Below, piece after piece: positions 15,901 through 22,524 of a stretch of 39,355 nucleotides of DNA. Where the stretch lies: the NCBI RefSeq assembly GCF_000513095.1, contig NZ_BAUT01000037.1:1-39355 (forward strand), written 5' to 3'. The notes below the pieces were generated by a model. It had not been told where the DNA came from and searched no databases. It saw only the letters and a list, made by a program, of their open reading frames with translations. Origin of the DNA: Halalkalibacter wakoensis JCM 9140. GTDB lineage: Bacteria > Bacillota > Bacilli > Bacillales > Bacillaceae_D. The position numbers were made by a program, and so were the translations under genes. Position 1 is the stretch's first letter. Each line of letters starts with the position of its first letter.

Positions 15901-16250
15901 TGCAGCTATCGATCTTCAAGAATTCTTTTGATGAGACAAGAGCTTTTTGGAGAAAGAATCATAACGGGCAAAAGTTTTGTGAGATTTTAGCTATTATTCC
16001 AGCCGACGCACTATCTCCAGAAGAAAACAATTATTGCGGTAAGGACAGAAAGAAAGATTATCAGTGTGAACTATGGGAGCATGTAGGATTAGCGATATGG
16101 AGATGTCATAAAGGCGATTGGACATCTGCGATAGTCATCCTAAGTGAGTATCGAGACAGACAAAAACCAATCCGTATGTTAATTGAAGAAAATGTTCGTC
16201 ATTGGTTTAAAGAAATGGAAGTCATTGAGTACCTCGAGGGAAGGTATTAA
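15897..16250 (+). CDS. Phage protein, 117 residues
   Basis: Not recognised. ATG overlaps the helicase stop (ATGA), with CGGAGG upstream in the helicase end. Contains several Trp and Cys residues (YCGKDRKKDYQCELWEHVGL). In the replication operon. Confidence 0.6.
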   Translation: MMQLSIFKNSFDETRAFWRKNHNGQKFCEILAIIPADALSPEENNYCGKDRKKDYQCELWEHVGLAIWRCHKGDWTSAIVILSEYRDRQKPIRMLIEENVRHWFKEMEVIEYLEGRY

Positions 16251-16251
16251 G

Positions 16252-16422
16252 GTGATTTGTCCTTTTTGTGAAACTAGAGTTAAAAAAACATTTATTGCGC
16301 CCATAGTCACAATGGATTTAACAACTGGAGAACAAGAGAACGTAGAAATGTGTAGGGATTGTATTGTAACCATAAAAGTAATTGAGGAGGAAGTACTTAA
16401 TGAACTTGAGAATGCTATTTAA
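16252..16422 (+). CDS. Small zinc-ribbon-like protein, 56 residues
   Basis: I choose the GTG at 16252, directly after the previous stop with GAGGGAAGG upstream, rather than an upstream ATG inside the preceding gene. The protein opens MICPFCETRV and has CRDC near residue 35: two CxxC pairs, a likely zinc ribbon. Function unknown. Confidence 0.55.
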   Translation: MICPFCETRVKKTFIAPIVTMDLTTGEQENVEMCRDCIVTIKVIEEEVLNELENAI

Positions 16423-16900
16423 TAAACAAAGAGGGTTAGATACAGAAATCATTGTAAATAAAGAGTTAGAGGCGTCTAAACTTTTTGTAGGAAAAATCGT
16501 TGCATTGATTGTCGAACTTTCTGAAGCTGTTAATGAATGGAGAGCTTTTAAGTTTTGGAGCAATGATCAAATACCTCGTAAAGATGAGCTTTTGGAAGAG
16601 ATAGCAGATTGTTTATCTTTTATTCTTTCATTAGGTATTGAGATGGAATACGAAAAGAAAGCTATACAATTTATAACCGTTAATATTAATGATTTTGATG
16701 TTGATATAAAAAGAAATATCCTAACAATTTTACAGCATGTATTATACTTCGAAAGAAACAGAAGTGTATCTGATTACTTGTACATGTTCCAATCATTTGT
16801 TGATTTAGTTCACGAGTGGGGTTTTACGTGGGAAGAAGTTGTCCAAGCGTATGAAAAGAAAAATCGCATTAATCATTTGAGACAAGTGGAGGGGTATTGA
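16400..16900 (+). CDS. Dimeric (all-alpha) dUTPase
   Basis: 166 residues from ATG 16400 (GAGGAGGAAG upstream). Hydrolyses dUTP to dUMP and PPi, keeping uracil out of phage DNA. Metal-binding helices are visible: ELSEAVNEWRAFKFW (ExxxE) and DELLEEIADCLSFILSLG (ExxxD), the MazG/dUTPase_2 arrangement. It overlaps the preceding small gene by 23 bp. Confidence 0.8.
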   Translation: MNLRMLFNKQRGLDTEIIVNKELEASKLFVGKIVALIVELSEAVNEWRAFKFWSNDQIPRKDELLEEIADCLSFILSLGIEMEYEKKAIQFITVNINDFDVDIKRNILTILQHVLYFERNRSVSDYLYMFQSFVDLVHEWGFTWEEVVQAYEKKNRINHLRQVEGY

Positions 16901-16901
16901 A

Positions 16902-17123
16902 ATGCCAAAGTGTAAAGGTATAAATTTTCAGGTAAACAATGAAACTCAAATTGTAGAGATTGAGGTTAAGAGTAGACAAATTTTGATTGTAGAAAACGGA
17001 GAAATAACAGCAATTGATCCACCATCAAGCGGTTTTGGCGACCAGTTGATTGTTTGGATTAATGGTGCTGTAGATCGTGTGGAAAATAAAGAAATTAAAA
17101 AAATACAACGGAGTAAGCAATAG
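16902..17123 (+). CDS. XtrA/YqaO-like small phage protein
   Basis: 73 residues, all-beta pattern (QILIVENGEITAIDPPSSGF, LIVWINGAVDRVENKE). Length and the 'ENGEI...PP...G' pattern resemble the XtrA/YqaO family of PBSX and skin, of unknown function. GGAGGGG lies upstream of the ATG. Confidence 0.5.
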   Translation: MPKCKGINFQVNNETQIVEIEVKSRQILIVENGEITAIDPPSSGFGDQLIVWINGAVDRVENKEIKKIQRSKQ

Positions 17124-17173
17124 CAGTAGAAAAAATTAGCATAAACAAATAGCGGGAATGGGAAGTGGAGTAG

Positions 17174-17368
17174 ATGGAAAACAAATACCTTATTCGGTTG
17201 AAAAATGGTGTTCAAATCATGGTCGTTTGCCAAAACGTCAATGAAACTGGAGGATTGATACGTTTTTACAACCAGAGATCCTCTATATCAGAACAGTATA
17301 TTAAAGGTTCGGAGATAATTGCAGCATTTAATGTGGATGAGGTTAAGTATTTCACAAAAGAAAATTAG
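17174..17368 (+). CDS. Small phage protein, 64 residues
   Basis: Not recognised; beta-rich (YLIRLKNGVQIMVVCQN). ATG at 17174 with GGAAGTGGAG upstream. Confidence 0.55.
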   Translation: MENKYLIRLKNGVQIMVVCQNVNETGGLIRFYNQRSSISEQYIKGSEIIAAFNVDEVKYFTKEN

Positions 17369-17421
17369 AAAGAAGTTGAATAGTCGAGAGAAACTGTTCA
17401 TCAAAGGAGGTAACTAACTAT

Positions 17422-17499
17422 ATGAGAGAAGGAATAGGGTGGTTTTTAGGTTTTGGTTGTGGAGTTTTATTCACTTTAATAATTATGGGATTGTTTTAG
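17422..17499 (+). CDS. 25-residue membrane peptide
   Basis: ATG at 17422 preceded by AAAGGAGG. The peptide MREGIGWFLGFGCGVLFTLI and following MGLF is one hydrophobic helix. Too short for confident calling; the strong ribosome binding site is the main support. Confidence 0.45.
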   Translation: MREGIGWFLGFGCGVLFTLIIMGLF

Positions 17500-17532
17500 A
17501 GAGAAAAAGCGAAACAGGAAAGGAGTGATTGT

Positions 17533-17706
17533 ATGGAGTTATATATTGTACTTGGGAATGACGAACCAGAAAAGACTAAATTTGAGTATGAAATTGGTGA
17601 AACCATTAGGGTAAACAGTGTTGATATTTATAAGTGCGTGAACAAAAAAGAGTTTGATAGCAAGCTTTATCAGTTTTTCAGTAAAGGTAGATTGGTTTTT
17701 GATTAA
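17533..17706 (+). CDS. Small phage protein, 57 residues
   Basis: Not recognised. ATG at 17533 with AAAGGAG upstream; begins MELYIVLGNDEPEKTKFEYE, ends GRLVFD. Followed by the first 11-bp repeat array. Confidence 0.5.
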   Translation: MELYIVLGNDEPEKTKFEYEIGETIRVNSVDIYKCVNKKEFDSKLYQFFSKGRLVFD

Positions 17707-17723
17707 TGTACAGTACGTAAATT

Positions 17724-17756
17724 TGGACTGATAATGGTCTGATACTGGACTGATAA
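17724..17756. repeat. Three tandem 11-bp repeats
   Basis: TGGACTGATAA, TGGTCTGATAC, TGGACTGATAA in the gap before the gene at 17797. The array and the sequence after it (GGAAACTG.G.A.TAAA) are related to the array at 18057. Confidence 0.85.
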
Positions 17757-17796
17757 ATTGAGGGAAACTGTGTAGTAAACAATAGGAGGAATTTAT

Positions 17797-18039
17797 ATGG
17801 ATAAATATTTTGAACAAATGACTTCTTACAAAGGATTATTTATGCGTTCGTTCTTTATGTGTCGTGAATGTAACTTTGTTTGGACAACATTAGGTCAAGC
17901 AAGCCATGAGATTGAAGGCGGATGCCCTTCTTGTGGAGAGTATGATTTCGATTACGCCCCCAAAATCGCAAGAGATAAATTTATCAAAGGTGTTAAAGAA
18001 GAATTAGAAGTTTTTGAAAGGGAATTAGAAATCGAATAA
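17797..18039 (+). CDS. Zinc-ribbon phage protein, 80 residues
   Basis: Two CxxC pairs (FMCRECNFVW and GGCPSCGEYDF) about 21 residues apart form a likely zinc ribbon; an acidic helical tail follows. AATAGGAGG precedes the ATG. Possibly nucleic-acid binding; no named family. Confidence 0.65.
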   Translation: MDKYFEQMTSYKGLFMRSFFMCRECNFVWTTLGQASHEIEGGCPSCGEYDFDYAPKIARDKFIKGVKEELEVFERELEIE

Positions 18040-18056
18040 GTCGTAGTTCGAATCTT

Positions 18057-18100
18057 TGGACTGATAATGGTCTGATTTTGGACTGATACTGAACCGATAA
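18057..18100. repeat. Four tandem 11-bp repeats
   Basis: TGGACTGATAA, TGGTCTGATTT, TGGACTGATAC, TGAACCGATAA before the methyltransferase gene. The first two to three units match the array at 17724 in the same order, so the intergenic segment appears duplicated. Confidence 0.85.
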
Positions 18101-18134
18101 TCGAAGGAAACTGCGCAATAAATGAGGGGAGATT

Positions 18135-18842
18135 GTGAAAATGAAAAAGCCTAAATTGTTAGATTTGTTTTGTAAAGCAGGAGGTTGTTCAGCAGGGTAC
18201 AAAAAAGCAGGGTTTGAAGTTGTTGGCGTAGATATTAACCCGCAGCCAAATTATCCTTTTGAGTTTATACAAGCTGATGCAATTGAAATATTAAAAGATC
18301 ATGAGTTTATTAGTCAGTTTTCAGCTATTGCTGCAAGCCCACCATGTCAAGCGCATAGTAAAGCGAGGGGATTGTCAGAAGCGCGCAATGGCGGTAAATA
18401 CGGTGATCATTTAGATTTGATACCCGAAACTAGAGAGCTACTGATAAAGACAGGTAAGCCCTATATTATCGAGAATGTAGCAGGGTCAACGCTTATCAAT
18501 CCGATTAAGTTATTTGGCTCTCAATTCAAGAATTTATATACGCAACGTGAACGTTGGTTTGAAAGTAATATTCCGCTGCAAGAACCTGTAATTGACAGAA
18601 GTAAAATGAAAACACCTTCCGCAGGAAACGGAATAGGTGAAGATGGCAGTATTTCGATTTGTGGTAATGGCGGTGTAAGAGGTCTTAATTCTAAGCAGAT
18701 CGTTTTATATTGGGGCTTTGCTATGGGTGGTATTGATTGGATGAATAGAGCCGAATTAGCAGAAGCGATTCCACCTGCTTACACAGAGTTTTTAGGGAAG
18801 CAGCTACTTGAATATGTTGTATCAATTCACAAAGTTAGTTAG
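18135..18842 (+). CDS. Phage DNA (cytosine-5) methyltransferase-like protein
   Basis: 235 residues. Motif I LLDLFCKAGGCSAGY (SAM binding), motif IV SPPCQAHSKARG with the PCQ catalytic Cys, motif VI IIENVAG (ENV), a QRERWF motif VIII-like stretch, and motif X-like AIPPAYTEFLG. The target-recognition part is short, so it may be a minimal orphan m5C enzyme with modest specificity, protecting phage DNA or regulating it. No restriction endonuclease is adjacent. GTG at 18135 or ATG at 18141 could both serve GGGGAGA. Confidence 0.82.
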   Translation: MKMKKPKLLDLFCKAGGCSAGYKKAGFEVVGVDINPQPNYPFEFIQADAIEILKDHEFISQFSAIAASPPCQAHSKARGLSEARNGGKYGDHLDLIPETRELLIKTGKPYIIENVAGSTLINPIKLFGSQFKNLYTQRERWFESNIPLQEPVIDRSKMKTPSAGNGIGEDGSISICGNGGVRGLNSKQIVLYWGFAMGGIDWMNRAELAEAIPPAYTEFLGKQLLEYVVSIHKVS

Positions 18843-18908
18843 TTCGCAGTACGATCAAAAAATGATCTAACAGAGAACAAAAAAATTAATAAGCCTGACC
18901 GGAATCGG

Positions 18909-18962
18909 AGGGCACTGAAGGATAACGACTAACACGTTATTTCTCAGTGTCCTCTTTTTTAT
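18909..18962 (+). terminator. Strong terminator after the methyltransferase
   Basis: AGGGCACTGA (18909-18918) pairs with TCAGTGTCCT (18944-18953) and ATAACG with CGTTAT inside, followed by a CTTTTTT run. It ends the early/middle transcript. Confidence 0.85.
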
Positions 18963-18981
18963 TTAAGAAAGGGTGATGTTC

Positions 18982-19113
18982 ATGATTGATTCAAAAAAAC
19001 AAAACAAAAAGTCAAAGAAAACAGTGTCATTTTCAAGACGAGACATCGAGGAGTTAATGGGCGCTTATCGCCCTACATATGGCAAACGTCGTGGTGCATG
19101 GAGACAAAAATAA
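18982..19113 (+). CDS. Small basic phage protein, 43 residues
   Basis: ATG at 18982 with AAGGGTGATG upstream. Lys/Arg-rich (MIDSKKQNKKSKKTVSFSRR, then GAYRPTYGKRRGAW). It lies between the terminator and the late activator gene; nucleic-acid binding is plausible from charge but not shown. Confidence 0.55.
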   Translation: MIDSKKQNKKSKKTVSFSRRDIEELMGAYRPTYGKRRGAWRQK

Positions 19114-19131
19114 ACTAGGGGGCGGAATGAT

Positions 19132-19613
19132 ATGCAAAATCTTGTTCAGGAGTATAAGCAATCATTGAAGTGGGTCGAGGAGGCAAAGGATACGGCAAGT
19201 GATGAAGATAAAGTGTATCTTGGAAGTATGGCAAGCGATTTAAGGTATGCTCTGGAGTGGATGCAAACAGGTCGCCGCCTGGTCATAGAAGAGGAATTGA
19301 GAGAAGAGCAGCATATCAAATCGAACAGCCACTTGATCCACTAGTCATGCAATCATTTGTTGCTGAATCTACAACAAGTCATACTGGAATAACAGAATAT
19401 GAGAAAGAAAGCATAAAAGAAGCATTAAGTAATCTAACTGATAGAGAACGAGAGATTTATATATTAATTCGCGGTCAATGTTTCTCGAGGCAAGATGCAG
19501 CAAAGATGCTTGGAGTAAAGAAAGGTACAATAAATAAAATTCTAACGAGATGTGACGAGAAGATTAAAATAAAAAAATCAACTTCACTATTCTGCCAACC
19601 GCTAGCAAATTAG
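19132..19613 (+). CDS. Sigma-like late activator (Xpf/positive control factor type), frame broken once
   Basis: Two overlapping frames together give one known phage protein. Frame one: MQNLVQEYKQSLKWVEEAKD to LEWMQTGR; frame two: PPGHRRGIERRAAY to a C-terminal sigma region 4-like helix-turn-helix (LTDREREIYILI, SRQDAAKMLGVKKGTI). At 19275-19276 the text reads CGC CGC CTG where CGC CCG CCT GGT is expected: one C lost from CCC. Restored length 160. In PBSX the homologue Xpf drives late genes, and this gene precedes the packaging-structure region. Confidence 0.85.
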
Positions 19614-19626
19614 CGGTTTTTTATTT
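19597..19626 (+). terminator. Terminator after the sigma-like gene
   Basis: AACCGCTA/TAGCGGTT stem with a six-base loop and a TTTTTTATTTTT tail; the stop codon of the sigma-like gene lies in the right arm. Confidence 0.85.
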
Positions 19627-19695
19627 TTGTTCAATTCTTGTCTCCCTTTTGCCACCTATAGGTAAGAAGTATTTTCGAAAGGAGTGTGATGGTAT

Positions 19696-20241
19696 GTGAA
19701 TTTCGTCCAACCAATTAGAGATCCCAAAAAGATTCACGATATTGGAGAGTTTTTACGAAAGGCAAGTGAACGTAATTATATGTTCTTCTTCCTTGGAATT
19801 AACACTGGATTAAGGATAAAAGACATTCTTAATTTAAAGGTCAAAGACGTTAGCGGACATTACCTAAGTTTGAGAGAGTTCAAAACAAAGAAGCAAAAGC
19901 GCCAACGGATTACACCTGATCTACATCGAGAATTAAAAAAATATTGTGCTGGTATGAAAGCAGATGAATTTCTCTTTCAATCTCGCAAAGGTACCAACAA
20001 GCCAATTGTCAGGGAAACTGCTTATAGAATTTTAAGGGAGGCAGCTGAAGCACATGGTTTGGATGAAATCGGATGCCACACACTTCGTAAAACGTTTGGT
20101 TATCACTTTTATAATCAAACAAAGGATATTGCACTTCTCCAGAAGTTATTGAATCACACTAGCCAAGCAGAGACATTGCGTTACATTGGAGTGGATCAGG
20201 ACGCAATGGATAATGCGATGAAGAAGTTTAAAATTAGTTAA
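19696..20241 (+). CDS. Small tyrosine recombinase/integrase-like protein
   Basis: 181 residues, catalytic domain only, no arm-binding N-terminus. Conserved residues are present: R40 (GLRIKDIL), H128/R131 (CHTLRKT), H154 (LLNHTS), Y163 (LRYIG). Similar short integrases are often found just before the packaging genes of Bacillus phages, where a role other than integration is likely. GTG start preceded by AAAGGAG at a rather long distance. Confidence 0.85.
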   Translation: MNFVQPIRDPKKIHDIGEFLRKASERNYMFFFLGINTGLRIKDILNLKVKDVSGHYLSLREFKTKKQKRQRITPDLHRELKKYCAGMKADEFLFQSRKGTNKPIVRETAYRILREAAEAHGLDEIGCHTLRKTFGYHFYNQTKDIALLQKLLNHTSQAETLRYIGVDQDAMDNAMKKFKIS

Positions 20242-20576
20242 TCAGGATACGAAAAAACATTCTTTTTGTACCCTTAATATCACATAAATTATAGGTTGTG
20301 ATATTCAATTATTAAAGCAGAGTTAGCTTATATATAGCAAGGTGTTTCGCTGTTGGGCGAATATAACTCCCTCTTAGATATGTGACATTGGACTAAGGAA
20401 TAGCAAAGCAAGTAAATTGAGGTTAAAAGTGTAGGTCGGTATGGGGATACAACCTTGGCAGCATTAGTCCATCATATCTTTCCTTTAGAAACCCATCTAA
20501 GGTCTCTTTTAATCTAATTTCCTTTTATTAGGGATGGTAGTATAATCAATCCTATACATAGATAGGGGGATTGGTT
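20242..20576 (+). ncRNA. Gene-free interval with nested helices; candidate structured RNA
   Basis: No ORF. AATATCACA/TGTGATATT (20276-20284/20297-20305) comes first. Then GAGTTA/TAACTC (20320-20325/20364-20369) encloses TTCGC/GCGAA (20346-20361). A long-range helix AGATATG/CATATCT (20376-20382/20473-20479) plus TGGACTAA/TTAGTCCA (20389-20396/20464-20471) encloses GAGGTT/AACCTT and a GTAT-GGGG-ATAC hairpin (20439-20450). The density of long perfect pairings suggests a folded RNA of ~160 nt. I cannot match it to a named family. Confidence 0.45.
20541..20546 (+). promoter_or_regulatory. Probable -10 box for the membrane-anchored gene
   Basis: TATAAT with a G-rich lead, 36 bp before the ATG at 20577. 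A good -35 at 17 bp is not present (TTTCCT), so the promoter may need an activator or be an extended -10 type. Confidence 0.5.
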
Positions 20577-21167
20577 ATGAAGAAGGTAATATATAAGAAG
20601 TGGTGGTTTTGGGTTGTAGCATTTTTCGTTGTGTTAATCATCTATGGTGCGATAACAGGAGTCAATCAAGCTAAAGAAGGAATCGCTAATCAAGAGGGAA
20701 CAGCACCTGTAGAAACAGAACAGCCAGAAGAAGTTGAGCAGGAACCAGAAGAACCAGAAACACAGGAAGAAACGCTTGAAAAAGTAATTGAACTCGATGA
20801 ACAACTCTTATTTGGGGAATTCACTGTAAATATGAATCAAGTCCACGTTTATGAAGCAGAGGACAACATCTTTGCAGAAGTATCATTTAATTGGTTGAAT
20901 CAAGCTGCTGATGGAAAGAAAATGTTTATGTCTATTACCTTGCTTTCAGTTTACCAGGGAGAGAATGATTTAGAAGAGACCACAGGTGCCTGGGATGTTG
21001 AAAACAGAAATAGAAGTGATGTATATTTCCCTAATGCAGAGAATGGAGCGCATAAGGTGAGTTTAACGTATAAACTGGAAAACAAAGAAGATCCATTGGA
21101 ACTTGTGTTCACACCGTTGAATGAATTCGATGAGGAAAGACAAGAAATAACAATAAATATTGATTAA
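20577..21167 (+). CDS. Membrane-anchored extracellular protein, DUF5067-like cargo gene
   Basis: 196 residues from ATG 20577 (AGGGGGA upstream). N-terminal membrane helix (WWFWVVAFFVVLIIYGAI), a ~35-residue Glu/Pro/Gln linker, then a beta-rich domain (ELDEQLLFGEFTVNMNQVHV, AEVSFNWLNQAADGKK) resembling the DUF5067/DUF4352 exported lipoprotein domains. It has its own -10 and terminator in the middle of the late region, typical of a lysogenic-conversion (moron) gene expressed from the prophage. Function unknown. Confidence 0.7.
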   Translation: MKKVIYKKWWFWVVAFFVVLIIYGAITGVNQAKEGIANQEGTAPVETEQPEEVEQEPEEPETQEETLEKVIELDEQLLFGEFTVNMNQVHVYEAEDNIFAEVSFNWLNQAADGKKMFMSITLLSVYQGENDLEETTGAWDVENRNRSDVYFPNAENGAHKVSLTYKLENKEDPLELVFTPLNEFDEERQEITINID

Positions 21168-21169
21168 AA

Positions 21170-21196
21170 GGCATCCGATTGGGTGTCTTTTTATTT
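21170..21196 (+). terminator. Terminator of the cargo gene
   Basis: GGCATCC-gatt-GGGTGTC stem followed by a TTTTTATTTT tail. Confidence 0.8.
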
Positions 21197-21217
21197 TCTT
21201 AAAAGGAGATGAAGAAG

Positions 21218-21451
21218 ATGATTTCAAAAGAAGCAGAAGAATATGCACGGACTGTAGCGCAAGCATTTTATGAAGCTTTCAAGAATTGTTTTGAGGAACT
21301 GAAAGCAAGAGTAATTGAGTTATATGAACTACTTAAAGAGAATAATAAACCTAAACCAAATTATAATTGGCACGTTCCTATCAAACTAGCAGCTAAATCA
21401 CAGGTAATAGATCGTAAGCCTTTATTTATTTGTGTGAGATCAGCATTGTAA
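21218..21451 (+). CDS. Small phage protein before HNH gene, 77 residues
   Basis: Not recognised. Helical N-terminus (ISKEAEEYARTVAQAFYEAF) then a basic C-terminus. ATG at 21218 is nine bases after AAGGAG; the ATG at 21209 directly abuts it. Confidence 0.6.
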   Translation: MISKEAEEYARTVAQAFYEAFKNCFEELKARVIELYELLKENNKPKPNYNWHVPIKLAAKSQVIDRKPLFICVRSAL

Positions 21452-21452
21452 G

Positions 21453-21821
21453 ATGGCCAATAAACCAAAAAGAAAATGTCACAAAACGAGTTGTCGTAAC
21501 TTAACCGCTGAGAAATACTGTGATGAACATAGTCATCTTGCGGAAGAGGACAAAAAGAATCGGCATAAGTTTTATGACCGATACAAACGTGATCAGAAGG
21601 CTAAAGCTTTTTATCTCTCAAAAGAATGGGAACTGACGAGAGAGGCAGCCTTAAGACGTGACCATTACTTGTGCCAGCATTGCCTTAGAAATAAACTCAT
21701 TCAGTCAGCTGATATGGTCCATCATATTAAGACAGTAAAGTCATGCTGGCATTTACGCTTGGTGCTACGTAACTTGATAAGTCTATGCAATAGTTGTCAT
21801 GGAAAGATAGATCATTCGTGA
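21453..21821 (+). CDS. HNH endonuclease of the packaging module
   Basis: 122 residues. An N-terminal Cys/His cluster (KCHKTSCRN, CDEH) precedes the HNH domain: RDHYLCQHC, VHHIKTV and LCNSCHGKI give the zinc knuckles and catalytic His. HNH proteins placed just before TerS are required for cos cleavage with TerL in HK97-type phages. Close to the preceding gene (one base gap), so part of the packaging operon. Confidence 0.9.
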   Translation: MANKPKRKCHKTSCRNLTAEKYCDEHSHLAEEDKKNRHKFYDRYKRDQKAKAFYLSKEWELTREAALRRDHYLCQHCLRNKLIQSADMVHHIKTVKSCWHLRLVLRNLISLCNSCHGKIDHS

Positions 21822-21929
21822 AAACGAGAAAATATGGGTGAAAACAAAAGAAAAAACAGGAAATATGCGGGTGATCAAGGGTTTATAGGGGTAGGGGGGT
21901 ATTTTAAAGTTTTTGCCCCTCTATATGGA

Positions 21930-21956
21930 GACCGCCCCCCCAGCTTCGCGTGAATT
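21930..21956. other. Candidate cos region
   Basis: The HNH-TerS gap (21822-21996) has GC-rich tracts in AT-rich surroundings: GGGGTAGGGGGG near 21889-21900 and ACCGCCCCCCCAG near 21939-21951. Gram-positive cos phages often place a GC-rich cohesive end here. Exact cut sites cannot be told. Confidence 0.35.
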
Positions 21957-21996
21957 TTTTTCGCAAAATGAAATTTTTTCAGAGGAGGTGATTTTG

Positions 21997-22524
21997 ATGG
22001 CAGGACGACCATCTAAACCAGTCCAATTAATCAAGTTAGAAGGTAACAAGGATAGACGTACAAAAGCCGAATTAGACCATCGGGAGAAGATGGAAAAATC
22101 GTTGCAAACAGGAACGACAATCAAGGAAGAACCTGCCACAAAAGCCGATCCTGTTGCACATAAAGAATTTTTGCGATTAAAAAAGTTATACAAAGAAATT
22201 GAATTTGTGGAAGGTTTAGACCAGGCAACCGTTAATCGTTATTGCCAGTTGAAAGGGCAAGAACATTTTCTTCAAGACCTCTATGTTGAACTAAAAACCA
22301 TGATGGAATCAGAAGAGAAAATAGGCAAAAAATTAAGCGTTTATGAAGATTTAAAAGAGGTCATAACGAAACAAAATCAAGTGCGGGACAAGATGCTCAA
22401 ACTGGAAGATCGTCTCTTTCTCAATCCTGTTTCTCGTATGCGAGCTATTCCTAAAAAGCCAGAGGGTGACAAAGAAGAGTCGCCAATGGCAAAGTTTTTA
22501 AAGCGTCGTGGTACCCATGGCTAG
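21997..22524 (+). CDS. terS: Terminase small subunit, P27 family
   Basis: 175 residues from ATG 21997 (GAGGAGGTGA upstream). Begins MAGRPSKPVQLIKLEGNKDR, the usual P27-family opening; helical core (FLRLKKLYKEIEFVEGLDQA) and a conserved NPVSRMRAIPKK-type tail. Binds the packaging site and recruits TerL. Overlaps the terL start. Confidence 0.88.
   Translation: MAGRPSKPVQLIKLEGNKDRRTKAELDHREKMEKSLQTGTTIKEEPATKADPVAHKEFLRLKKLYKEIEFVEGLDQATVNRYCQLKGQEHFLQDLYVELKTMMESEEKIGKKLSVYEDLKEVITKQNQVRDKMLKLEDRLFLNPVSRMRAIPKKPEGDKEESPMAKFLKRRGTHG

Noticed and set aside
17724-18100. CRISPR array
   Set aside because: Repeat units are 11 bp and contiguous without spacers.
19696-20241. Small integrase as the enzyme that inserted the prophage
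   Set aside because: The sigK site and the adjacent SpoIVCA-type serine recombinase explain integration; this protein lacks an arm-binding domain and lies far from the element end.
20242-20576. Group I intron or tRNA gene
   Set aside because: No clear P7/P3 core or splice context within a gene, and no cloverleaf with a T-loop motif.
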